NCBI GenBank assembly: GCA_032622095.1
Contig: CP136067.1
Location: 94,292,707 to 94,356,706 of the forward strand
DNA length: 64,000 bases
Reading direction: 5' to 3'
Source: Siphonodentalium dalli
Taxonomy: Eukaryota; Mollusca; Scaphopoda; Gadilida; Siphonodentaliidae
Within the stretch, counting starts at the first letter, position 1, and each line of letters begins with the position of its first letter. Position numbers and translations under genes: made by a program. This document shows, in pieces, positions 21,725 to 32,900 of the stretch. Below the pieces are notes generated by a model. It was given only the letters and a program-made list of their open reading frames with translations, did no database searches and was not told the origin of the DNA.

Positions 21725-23425
21725 TTTATTTTTTATAGATACTCCATCTTTTGCTATCAACAATTCCAACAACAACGAAAACACAGACAAAACTGAAGAT
21801 TTGTCAATAAAGTCATTTGGGGTTCCTTCGATGGTCCCATGTTACTGATGTCGGACTTTGAGTTGCAAGTCACATTCAGGGTTCGAATGCCTCCCAATCC
21901 AAAAAATGTGCATTGTCTCAAAAACTCATGCAGCTTCTAAAAATCGGCACCTTATGTGTTATATAGTCCCAGGCATGTACACAGGGCGATGATCAGCATG
22001 TCTCGGAGACAAGTAAATATAACATTTAACATGCAGCTATGCCAAAAAGCTACAATATATAAAGTCAAAATATCTGAATCAAAATGATATTTTGCCTTGA
22101 TGGAGAGCACTTACAAGATAAGAGTTCTCCCTCTGATGTTTCTGTGAGATCGCCAGAAGTTTCCACTCTGAAAATAACCCATAAAACTGTCCCGAAATGG
22201 TTGAAATGTATTATACTACAAATAGAGGATCTACAAAGAGTCCCCAGTTTATAGCGAAAGTTACAAAACGAGTCCGGTAAATTGTCTCGTTCTAATTTAC
22301 TTGACGAGTTTGTAAATTCTGCTATAAACTGGGAATCGTTTATTACATGATCCAAAACCTCAATATACATACTTAAATCAACAAATAGCACATGAAACTA
22401 ACATCGACTTCTATAAGGCATGCGATGACATTTCAAGTAAATATGCATTGCTTGTCCGCATAAGGAAATAGTCCCAGATAAATAAAGACTCTTTGACGTA
22501 TTTAATGGCAAATATTTAATGAAATAAGTTTCAAACTCTTTATTCATTAGAGTTTGTTGGAAAAAATATTGGAAGCCATAGTATTTTGAGACGTAGCATA
22601 GAGAATGTAAACAGATGAGAAATCGGAAGTCAAAGGTCACCTGGCACTATTTCTTGTTATGCAACAAACATTGCATATCACAATTTATAGAATGTAATAA
22701 GGGTAGGATCATGTAATAAAAATTAATATTAATTGATAGAAGCATTTCCGGACATGGGTCTTCAATTCATATCTATTATTTTATACCCAGGAAACTGTAT
22801 AAAAACCTGTTATAAGAAGAGATACGCTATCTTTATCATTATCAACTGATATGTAGCTTCAATCAACAAAACTGGAGCCACCTGATGTTGCTGAGACCTG
22901 TGGTAATTTAACTCGCGCAAACTAACATAAAAATGGACTTGTGTCAGGTTTAACTTAACCTCTTTACTGCTATGATGTCCGTAACTATTACGGACGTAAA
23001 CGTGCATGCTGTGTGCTATATGGTCCGTAGGTACTACAGACCTACTTCAGCACACTAGCAGTAGGTCATTATACATAACTGGAACTCAGAGATTAGTACA
23101 TCGGAATAACTGTATCTCGAAGTTTCAAACTGTGTATGATGTTCCACGATTGTGAACGATAATAGCCTTTCAACTGAGTCAGTTTTATGGTTCTTGTGAT
23201 ATTCACATTATATTTTCCCACTGTAAAATGGCAATAACGTCAACAGCCCAGCATACGACGTCATAACGTCATTCAGCAGCGAAGAGGTTAAAGGGTATGT
23301 AGGTAAATAGGTAAAATATAATATATACAATGTGTATTAAGTAGAGTAATGCATAAGTAGAGTAATGTGTAAGTAGAGTAATGCATAAGTACCAACCAGA
23401 CGATAAAGTAAAATGTTTGATTTTT
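21725..23425. other. Intergenic, one unassigned frame
   Basis: Includes the 22065-22640 frame and an F5 repeat fragment (22700-22842). A short ACGTCATAACGTCATT palindromic patch lies near 23255. Nothing else. Confidence 0.4.
22065..22640 (-). other. Long nearly open minus-strand frame, unassigned
   Basis: About 190 codons in one frame with a single TAG at 22398-22400. No family recognised and no good splice sites chosen. May be a decayed coding piece or chance. Confidence 0.25.
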
Positions 23426-23427
23426 AA

Positions 23428-23574
23428 CCCTTTAATGCCAGGAGCTTAGCTGGTACAGCATTAATGATCCTGTGCCAGTGCATTCTCTTATATATGAGAG
23501 GTTCCCTATGTGAGAATAGCATACATAACAGGGTTTTGCACAAAATTTCAAGAAGCTAAAGTCATGAAAAGGAT
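23428..23574. mobile_element. F4 foldback, truncated
   Basis: TTAA on the left, ends GCTAAAGTCATGAAAAGG; one inner palindrome left. Confidence 0.68.
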
Positions 23575-24067
23575 AAACATAAACATAGTTACCAAATACC
23601 TTGTGAGTCAAGAAGTGCATAGAGATAGATATATATAACAGGGCCAGGAATCGATGTAACCAATCAAAGCGTTTTTTTATTTTAAATTTGTTTAAAACAT
23701 ATCTAAATATTTGTTTGACGGGATAAACTATTACATGAGCCATGGAAATTCACAATGCACGTTCAAAAATCAGTAAACATTAAAATCTCATATTAATAAC
23801 TGAAATTTACAAATAAAATAGGTATGGATTTTTTCCCCAGATTTTGAATATCAAACACACATCATCCATTTTAAATGTACTTAAAATGTACACAATCCCT
23901 TTCACTTGTGAGTACAATAACACATGCAACAAATATCTAGCTCATCCACTGTACGAGTTCCAGAGAGCAGCTATCCGAAAGACTGAAGGGACGGTTTAGA
24001 GATTACATTAGTGACGTATGTTTCTGAATGTCTGAAGCGATGGTTTAGAGATTACATTAGTGAAGTA

Positions 24068-24280
24068 CAGTAATGCCCTAAGTAATCGACTCTTTAACCA
24101 CAGCAGAATTATGGGTAACTTTTCAGGATTTAGTCGGAAATATGGCTTGTTGCCATTCATCGGAAAGCTCTCCCCGAGAGCTTTCCGATGAATGGCAACA
24201 AGCCATATTTCCGACTAAATCCTGAAAAGTTACCCATAATTCTGCTGTGGTTAATGAGTCTATTACTTTGGGCATTACTG
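24068..24280. mobile_element. Full F2 hairpin (reference copy)
   Basis: 213 bp, arms of about 105 bp meeting at CTCTCCCCGAGAG, TA both sides, almost perfect pairing. Tc1/mariner-like target; no coding capacity. Confidence 0.9.
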
Positions 24281-24747
24281 TAGGTTCCTGGCCTTGGGTA
24301 CAAACATCAGAAACTGCAAATTCTCATTTCTTATCGAAATGGCCATGTGTCGATCGGAATAGCACATTGTGATGTCCCTCAACTCAGATCAAGCTTGAAA
24401 ATCGGTCCGGATTTTCATCCATGTTGGGTAGATTTTGGACAGACAAAAAAATGAGTAATCTCAGATGAAGAGATAAAATAGTGGAATGTAAAATTTGAGC
24501 AAATTACCAGCCGAACAGTGCTGAATCGCTGGATTTATGAGTTTGAGCAATTTACCAGCTAAATGACGGTCTGACTATTTGCAGTAAGTTCCAATTCATG
24601 GAGGTCCGTGTATTTGCAGAGGTTCTTTTTATTGTATTTATATGGGTCAGTTAAGATATAATTGAATTGAATAACTGACTAAGAATGAATAATAATAATA
24701 ATATCATGAATTATTTCCATTATGAGGGGGTGTTTACGTCTATACGA

Positions 24748-25180
24748 CAAGCCTGAGTTCAGTGTGCCTGTCAATTGCAGAATGAGCTCCCCAGAGGGTG
24801 AATTTAGTGACAATATCCCGCATAGTGGGCTAGCATCACTAAATTCACACTCTGGGAACCTCATTCTGCTTAGTGCTCTGGAAAGTTTCTTTATTATCAA
24901 ATTTCTTTAGAAACTTCTTCACATATTCTATTTCTTTTTTAGTTTAGTTTCTCTATATCCCCAAATTGGCAGAGAACACATTGCATAATCGAGGTTCCCA
25001 ATGGGTGCATATCACAATAGTCACCATTTGGAGCTTCAATCTGAGTCTATGTCTCTCTTAACAGATGAGGCAATGCAGAATGAGGTTCCCATAGGGTGAA
25101 TTTAGTGATGCTTGCCCACTATGCGGGATAGAGTCACTAAATTCACCCTCTGGGGACCTCATTCTGCAAATGACACACAC
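24748..25180. mobile_element. F1 element
   Basis: CAAGCCTGAGTTCAG start with both hairpins present; the extreme right end is diverged. Confidence 0.7.
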
Positions 25181-25539
25181 TGCTTTTCGCCAGATAACAT
25201 TCATGTGTGGGGAATATTCCAACATAAAATCGTGAAGATAAACAAAGATATTCATAGATATTCACCCCAGATTGTCGAATCGAATACGAATCGAATACTC
25301 AGGTTGAATCAAATATCACTTCAAACATCCAATATTCGCAGGACACTAATGTTCACCTGAGAGATCGGCAACTTGATATTTTAGAATGCTATTTTGGGCA
25401 TAAAGTTTCCATTTCCTTGAGAAAAACCATCAACATTGATATTATTTAACAAATGAACATATCAATGATGGTTATTTCAATGTCTCAATATACTGACATT
25501 TATCCAGTATTTCCCAAAAATAACAATACATAAAAGGTC

Positions 25540-26255
25540 GGTAGACCTCATGTCCGCCTCTAAGTGTTGGCTTGATACGACCGTTGTTTGCGCATAAAAA
25601 CCTGTCTTTAGTGCTAGTAAACCTACATACCAAATTTAATTTCATTCAGTACACATTTACTAAAGTTATCATCCGGAAACCTCAAATTGGCAAAAATTCT
25701 ACGTAAAAAAGGGACATAACTCTGGTGAAAATTGGCGGGCGGAATCCGAATTCGAACTTGACCTGTGTTTTGCTGGGAGAAAGACACATACCATCTTTGG
25801 TTCAGATCAAATAATCCAAACTGGAGTTATCGGTCAGAAACCAAAAATGTTAACCAACGGTCAAATTCTAAGTCGAAAAAGGGCCGTAACTCATGTAAAA
25901 ATAATTGGACGGAACCCATATTCGAACTTGGCCTGTATCTTTAGCTGGGAAATACACGTACCAACTTTGGTTCAGATCAAATAATCCAAACTGGAGTTAT
26001 CGGTCGGAAACCAAAAATGTTAACAGACAGCCAAATTCTAAGTCGAAAAAGGGGCATAACTCTGGTGAAAATTGGTGGACGGAACCAGAATTCGAACTTG
26101 ACCTGTCTTTTCTGCTAGTAAACCCACATACCAAATTCAATTTAATTTGGTTCAATCTAACTAAAGTTATCATCCGGAAACCTCGGACGGACGTACGGAC
26201 GGACGCACAGGCTGATTATAATAGTCCTCCGAACCCGTTGGGTCGGCGGACAATA
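25540..26255. repeat. Dispersed repeat with internal duplication, ending in a GACGGACG run
   Basis: GAAAAAGGGCCATAACTC-type modules occur three times. Ends GACGGACGTACGGACGGACG then TTGGGTCGGCGGACAATAAA, echoing GGTCGGTAGACCTCATGTCC at the start. Non-coding; the 128-codon plus frame is a by-product. Confidence 0.7.
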
Positions 26256-26765
26256 AAATACATCATATGTATACTAGTAAATATAAAATGATTTTCAAGC
26301 ACGCATTTCTCTCATTAATATTGCATTGTAGGATATACAAGCCAATGCAGCAATATGTAAACTGAGCACACACTTCAGTCAAACTGTCTATCGTTGTATG
26401 ATAGGGTGCATCGAAAAACCGAACATAACCGAACACAAGTTCAAATAAGAGGAAATACAACAAATAAAGTTGATAGACATGCATATTTATGACTAAACTA
26501 GTCTCATGTGAAGTTTTGTGTAGTTTGGGTCACTAATAAGATCTTTAATGCATGTTTGGTATAACATGTAAATTTGTGTTCAGCATCCAAGCATTCAGTC
26601 ACTGGTAATTAATTAACTTCTGGTAGCATTAGTACAGCGAACTCAATGACAAACATGTGTTAGGCAATTAGGCATTGGATACAGATCTTGAGTATACTGT
26701 TTTTTATTTTTATTTTTATTGATACACAAAGAGACAGATGATTTTAAAGCAAGACAGATGAACTA

Positions 26766-26980
26766 CAGTAACGCCCTAAATAATCGGCTCCTTAACTACA
26801 ACAGAATTATTTGGTTAATTTTTCAGGATTTAGTCGGAAATATGGCTTGTTGCCATTCATCGGAAAGCTCTAACTGAGAGCTTTCCGATGAATGGCAACA
26901 ATCCATATTTCCGACTAAATCCTGAAAAATTACCCACAATTCTGCTGTGGTTAAGGAGTTGATTATTTAGGGCATTACTG
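26766..26980. mobile_element. Full F2 hairpin
   Basis: TA-flanked with arms of about 105 bp and a few mismatches. Confidence 0.87.
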
Positions 26981-27025
26981 TATACACTATGGTGTTTACA
27001 ATAGAGAACATTCATCTGACACATA

Positions 27026-27222
27026 CAGTAATGCCCTAAATAATCGACTCCTTAACCACAGCATAATTATGGGTAACTTTTCAGGATTTAGTCGGAAATA
27101 TGGCTTGTTGCCATTCTGAGAGCTTTCCGATGAATGGCAACAAGCCATATTTCCGACTAAATCCTGAAAAGTTAACCATAATTCTGCTGTGGTTAAGGGG
27201 TCGATTATTTAGGGCATTACTG
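27026..27222. mobile_element. F2 hairpin
   Basis: TA-flanked, left arm slightly shortened; lies 45 bp from the previous copy. Confidence 0.87.
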
Positions 27223-27320
27223 TATATTGTTTACAATAGAGAACTTTCATCTGACACATATATTCAATCATTTCTCTTTCACGTACACTTGCACACTAGC
27301 TTACAAACTTCAACCATAAA

Positions 27321-27775
27321 CAGACCTGAAAATATGGTGCTGGACATTTGCAGAATGAGGTCCCCAGAAGGTGAATTTAGCGATGCACATCGGGTTAGCA
27401 CTACCCTATTCACCTTCTGGGGGCCGTCTTCCTCTTAGTCCTCATCTTCTCTGGAAAGTATCTTTATTATAAACTTAATACATTTTTTAGTTTCCTCAAA
27501 AAGTTTCTTTTTTACTTTTTTAGTTTAGTTTCTCTATATCCCAAATTGGCAAACATCACTGTGTATAATTGAGGTGCCCAATGGGTGCACATCACCACCT
27601 TCACCATCTGGGAACTTAAATCTGTGTCTAGGTCTCCCATAGCAGATGAGGCCATGCAGAATGAGGTCCCCAGAGGATGAATTTGGTGACCGTACCCAGT
27701 TATGCGGGGTAATGTCACTAAACTCATACTATAGGAACCTCATTCTATAAATGTCCAGCACCATATTGTCAGGCC
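27321..27775. mobile_element. F1 element, divergent ends
   Basis: CAGACCTGAAAATATGGTGC start and its inverted match at the right end. Hairpins are partly decayed. Confidence 0.65.
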
Positions 27776-27812
27776 CGAGAATAATCTCAAGAATACTCCC
27801 AGTCCAGGTATA

Positions 27813-28020
27813 CAGTAATGCCCAAAATAAACGACTCTTTAACCACATCAGAATTATGGTAATTTTTCAGTAGTCGGAAATATGGCTTGTTGCCATTCAT
27901 CGGAAAGCTCTCACTGAGAGCTTTCCTATGAATGGCAACAAGCCATATTTCCGACTAAATCCTGAAAAATTACCCATAATTCTGCTGTGGTTAAAGAGTC
28001 AATTATTTAGGGCATTACTG
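27813..28020. mobile_element. Full F2 hairpin
   Basis: TA-flanked, near-perfect arms around CTCTCACTGAGAG. Confidence 0.87.
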
Positions 28021-28596
28021 TATCTCTGATTCTGTGACTTTCTGCATACTGTGCTGAATGGCTTTCGTGGTTTCTTATAAAAAGTCCGTATCATGGGGAT
28101 GAGAATTTGTGTGGATCTAGGTATCATTTTTATCCAGATCAACATGTCCAAAAATAGCAGGTTTATGATATCTTTGAGTAGTCAATGTTGAAAAATGGGA
28201 CATCCAGATATTTCAGCGCCAAAAGGGCATTACGCAAACAGTGAACTGGTATAATTTCACATGCTGGCTATATAGTTATTTCTTGTTTTATGTAACCTCC
28301 ACATGGTGAAACTATGCATTAGCCTTGATCAAGAGACCAATTCACTGCTAATATTTATAGAAACTATTATTGAATGGATCAGACAATGTAGTAAATAACA
28401 AATAGACCACTGACAAACGACTGATATTTTTTATAAATAGATTACGTTTCATCTTGTCTCATATTATGACACAGCAAAAAACAGACATACCACAGTACAC
28501 AATGCACGATCTTTGTTTTCATCTCGTACATTGTATATTGATATATACTCTACCAACTCAGTGTAAATTATTTCGTTGAATGTTGATTTCGTGGAT

Positions 28597-28725
28597 TTTA
28601 CAGTACATAATATACATGATGTTTTCACAAATTAAAAGGATTTTACTGTACATAATATACATGATGTTTTCACAAATTAAAAGGATTTTACAGTATATAA
28701 TATAAATGATGTTTTCAAGAATTAA
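28597..28725. repeat. Three tandem ~49-bp units
   Basis: TTTTACAGTACATAATATAC plus ATGATGTTTTCACAAATTAA, three times with small changes. Confidence 0.85.
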
Positions 28726-28779
28726 GTTTTTCCATTTTCATCTGGAACATACTGTTGTCAACTAGTTTCCGAAGTATTT

Positions 28780-29160
28780 ATGATCTTTGAATCACATAAT
28801 CCATCTGACTGGGTATATCTGTGTCGTGTATATCTGTGTTGCTGTGACTTTCTGCTTACATAGTATATATGACGTTGTCCCACTTTCTTCCAATACAAAC
28901 TCAACTTGTCATCCAAAGGATCTCAGATCTTTGAATCACATAATTCTGTATACATTTTATGCACCACATTTTCTCGTTATTTCAGAATGCATTCTCGTGA
29001 TCTTCCATAGTACCTGGTATGTTAAATCACATAATTGTCTGCTTACCATCATTGCTTTTCTTTCCTATGACCTTCTTTAAACATGTAATACATTATTTTT
29101 TTGCACATCTTTGAATCATATTAACATATGATATCTGATGCCAGTATTAGTACAACCATC
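28780..29160. repeat. Degenerate copies of the exon 7 3' region, downstream of copy A
   Basis: Recurring words such as CTTTGAATCACATAA, TTTCCTATGACCTTCTTTAA and TGATATCTGATGCC echo the end of exon 7 and its 3' flank (29720-29790). A closer repeat of the stop-codon region, TATGCTACCTGATGCCTGTG, is at 29631. They look like old, diverged tandem copies. Confidence 0.55.
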
Positions 29161-29195
29161 TTTGAGGATGTGATCATTCCACAGTATGCGGTATG

Positions 29196-29606
29196 CAAGT
29201 CTGAATTTAGTGTGCCTTGACATTTGCAGAATGAGGTCCCCAGAGGGTGAATTTAGTGACGTTACCCCGCACAGTGGGCTAGCATCACCAAATTCAGCCT
29301 CTGGGGACCTCATTCTGCTAGGCCCCATCTGGGAAGTATCTACAGTCTCAAATTAACATTGTTTTTAGTTAATAATTTGAAGAAGATAAAATGCATAAAC
29401 AAGGTGACTTATGGGTGAACATCACCAACTTCAACTGGGGAACTTCAATCTGATCCTAGGTGTCCCATACCAGTAGAGGCCTAAGCAGAATGGGGTCCCC
29501 CGAGGGTGAATTTGGTGATGCTAGCCCACTATGCGTGATAGCGCTACTAAACTCACCCTCTGGGGACCTCATTCTGCAAATGTCAGACACACTAAATTCA
29601 GACTTG
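29196..29606. mobile_element. F1 hAT-like element, orthologous insertion downstream of copy A
   Basis: Same site and same GCGGTATG 8-bp duplication as the element at 52-417. Ends CAAGTCTGAATTTAG / ATTCAGACTTG. Confidence 0.82.
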
Positions 29607-29742
29607 GCGGTATGGTAAATCACATTATTGTATGCTACCTGATGCCTGTGATGCTGTGAGGGCCGCATATATGTTTTATGTTTCTTCAAGCACAAACAAG
29701 TCTTCAGAAGTATATCCAATCTTTGAATCACGTTAACGTATG

Positions 29743-29913
29743 CTACCTGATGCCTTTGTTGCTATGACCGTCTTTAAACATGTTATGCAGGACGTTTTCC
29801 ACGTTCTTCCAGTACGCACTCTCCAGTCGACCACAGTATCCCTGGTCCTTGACTTCTGTCACCTTATTTTTGAGAGTTTCTAACAGTTTCATAGGCCCGT
29901 CATTCAGATTGTG
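29743..29913 (-). CDS. Copy A exon 7 (C-terminal exon, stop TAG)
   Basis: Acceptor TATTTCAG, phase 0, 171 nt ending in TAG. Encodes about 56 residues including KVTEVKDQGYCGRLESAYW, which resembles the weakly conserved C-terminal tail of GXYLT (the ...TVHTYCG region). Copy B has an equivalent exon of identical length. Confidence 0.78.
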   Translation of the reverse strand, partial: HNLNDGPMKLLETLKNKVTEVKDQGYCGRLESAYWKNVENVLHNMFKDGHSNKGIR

Positions 29914-32900
29914 CTGAAATAGATTTTTTGTTTGTTTAAAGCCACATGGCGGTTTGCGATCCAAAATACACATAATATTAATGGTTCCAGCTCAAGATTG
30001 CATGATTTAGACAACTTTTGTGAACCAATTTCACAATAAACATTGAATAGATCACCCGGTGGAAATTTCATGATTGTCAGTGATACAAAGAGAAATCAGC
30101 TCCTTCTCTCAGACTGAGGGGGGTATGTCTGGGAGGAGGGGGGTGGTCTGTCCGATTATTAGACCTACCTCTCTGAATGTCATGTAGACGGCTTTGAATA
30201 CTGGTTGTTTGGCTTAATGCTGGAACTCAACGACTTCCATGCAGTAATCGCACACCTTCTCTCTCGGGATGGAGGAGGAGGGCCTGTATCATTATTAGAC
30301 CTACCTTTCTGAATGTCGTGTAGACGGCTTTGAATACTGGCTGTTTGGCATTATGCATGACTCGATGACTTCCTTGCATTAATCACACTCTTTCTCTCAG
30401 GCAGATGGGGGTGGGGGGTGTCATATGTCTGGGAGGAGGAGGAGGGGGTATGTCTGGGAGGAGGGGGTCAATGGTTGTCTGATTATTAGACCTACCTCTC
30501 CGAATGTCATGTAGACAGCTTTGAATACTGGTTGTTTGGCATTATGCATGACTTGACGACTTCCATGCAGTAATCACACACCTTCTCTCAGACTGAGGGG
30601 GGGGGGGGGGGGGGGTGGTGGTATGTCTTGGAGAAGGGGGTCGATGGTTGTCTGATTATTAGACCTACCTCTCTGAATGTCGTGTAGATGGCTTTGAATA
30701 CTGGTTGTTTGGCATTATGCATGACTCAACGACTTCCATGCAGTAATCGCACACCTTCTCTCTTGGAATGGAGGAGGGGGGGTCTGTATCATTATTAGAC
30801 CTACCTCTCTGAATGTTGTGTGGACGGCTTTGAATACTGGTTGTTTGACATTATGCATGACTCGATGACTTCCATGCATTAATCACACTCTTTCTCTCAG
30901 GCTGAGGGGGGGGGGGGGTGGTATGTCTGGGAGAAGGGGGTCGATGGTTGTCTGATTATTAGACCTACCTCTCTGAATGTCGTGTAGACAGCTTTGAATA
31001 CTGGTTGTTTGGCATTATGCATGACTCGACGACTTCCATGCAGTAATCGCACACCTTCCTTCTCTGCTGGCTGACACAAGCTTTTATACATACAGTGATC
31101 TGTTCTATAATTCCAATGACAATCATAAATGTACAATTGTTCTGAAAATAACAAAATAAAAACTTGTGACGTAATTCCCTCTTGGGTGTCTTAATCTTAA
31201 TCTTAATCTTAATATAAACCGATTCATACTCCTCGGCCAATCAAATCGCTCCAACCCATGAACAATATTTCTTGTATGAATCTGTATTTTGCCAGGGCAA
31301 AAATATAGACTTGTGATAATACTATCTGACATCGACTCAACATTTCATGACAGTCTGTTCTCAAAATAGTAACGAAAAAGTGCCCAATTGATTATCTCAT
31401 TAAGTAAGAAAATGACAATATAAAATCAATATTAGAATAGAAGCTTTTCCAGACAGGTGTTTTCAACTAATATTTATTATTTTATACCCTGGAAATTATA
31501 TATAGGAAAAGATAATCCATCTTTAAAAATAGTGTGTCTGTCATTTGCATAATGAGGTTCCCAGAGGGTGAATTTAGTGACACTATCCCACACAGCTGGC
31601 TAGCATCACCAAATTCACCCTATGGGGACCCAATTCTGCTTTGACCTCAACTTCTGGGAAGTATCTATAGTATCAAATTAACATTATGTTTAGTCACTTT
31701 ATTCCTTCTGGGAAGTTTCTATATCCCCTAATTTGCAGCAGATAAAATGCATAATCAAGGTGACTAATGGTGCACATCACCAACTTCAACTGGGGAAACT
31801 TCAATCTGATCCTAGGTCTCCCATAGCAGTTGAGGCCTAAGCAGAATGAGGTTCCTATAGGGTGAATTTAGCATCACTAAATTCACCCTCTGGGGACCTC
31901 ATTCTGCAAATGACAGACACACTATTTGCAGGATTGAAGATAACGGTACCCTGTATGGTTGGATAATTGTGGATACGAGCATGAAAACAAGCCAACTCGT
32001 TCACAAACTTTTTTCATGCATCCTCATATATCCAACTCATTAAAGTACGTTTATCTATTAAATGAAATTAGCTTACCTGGAAAATAGTGGAAATAAATAT
32101 TAATGAGATCCTGGTCGCCCCATGTTATTTTAGTTTTATAATCTTTATAATATTCTGTGATTTTCTCAATCCATGGAACCAATCTCAGCCTCGTCAAGTT
32201 CATTAACATCACTCCTGAATTTATACCTGAAAAAAAAAGAAAGAGGTTCATTAAAGACATATTATATGCATATTTCACTACTTCAAACAGATATTTTACT
32301 ATTCAATCACTACACCCATGTGATGAATTAATTGTTGAAAAATTCAACAACCTTGGATGTACACTTTCGTAAAATACAATATCTGAACTATGCAAATATG
32401 TAAATAAGCAGTCTGCCATTCGTCCCGAACAAATCGCTGACAAACTTGTGATGTAATGACGACACATATATATGATACCAATCTTTAATGTATGATGTAT
32501 AATACACAATCAATGTATACAAAAGAAGTCGCTGAATTAATGTGTACAAAGCCGCGAAGTGATGGCCCCGAATGATAGGTGATGCCCGGTTTAAGTATAG
32601 GAACCTCAAGACAAGATGAGTCAAGTGAAAGCATGAAGTGATGGGGTGTAGCGGTGTCTTATATACTCTTGGGATGAATATAGGATGAGATATTTGGCAA
32701 TACACATCGGCATTGGCTCTGCCGTTATGGTCATTCCCTATGACCATATTTGGGGGATCGCCTTCATTGTGTGTGGGTCTGAGCTGTGATTAAGATGTGC
32801 GAGCTGAGGTTCCTGTAAGGAACCGAGCACTGATATTGAGTTCTATACTATACTTAGCACGTTAGCACAGGGGGACGATATAGTTATGTCACAAACTAAC

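Noticed and set aside
25905-26291. 128-codon plus frame
   Set aside because: It runs through repeated GGGCCATAACTC modules and a GACGGACG run; non-coding dispersed repeat.
29456-29731. 91-codon minus frame MIQRLDILLK..., twin at 327-542
   Set aside because: It lies downstream of the GXYLT stop and runs into the F1 element; 3' UTR/transposon sequence, not a separate gene.
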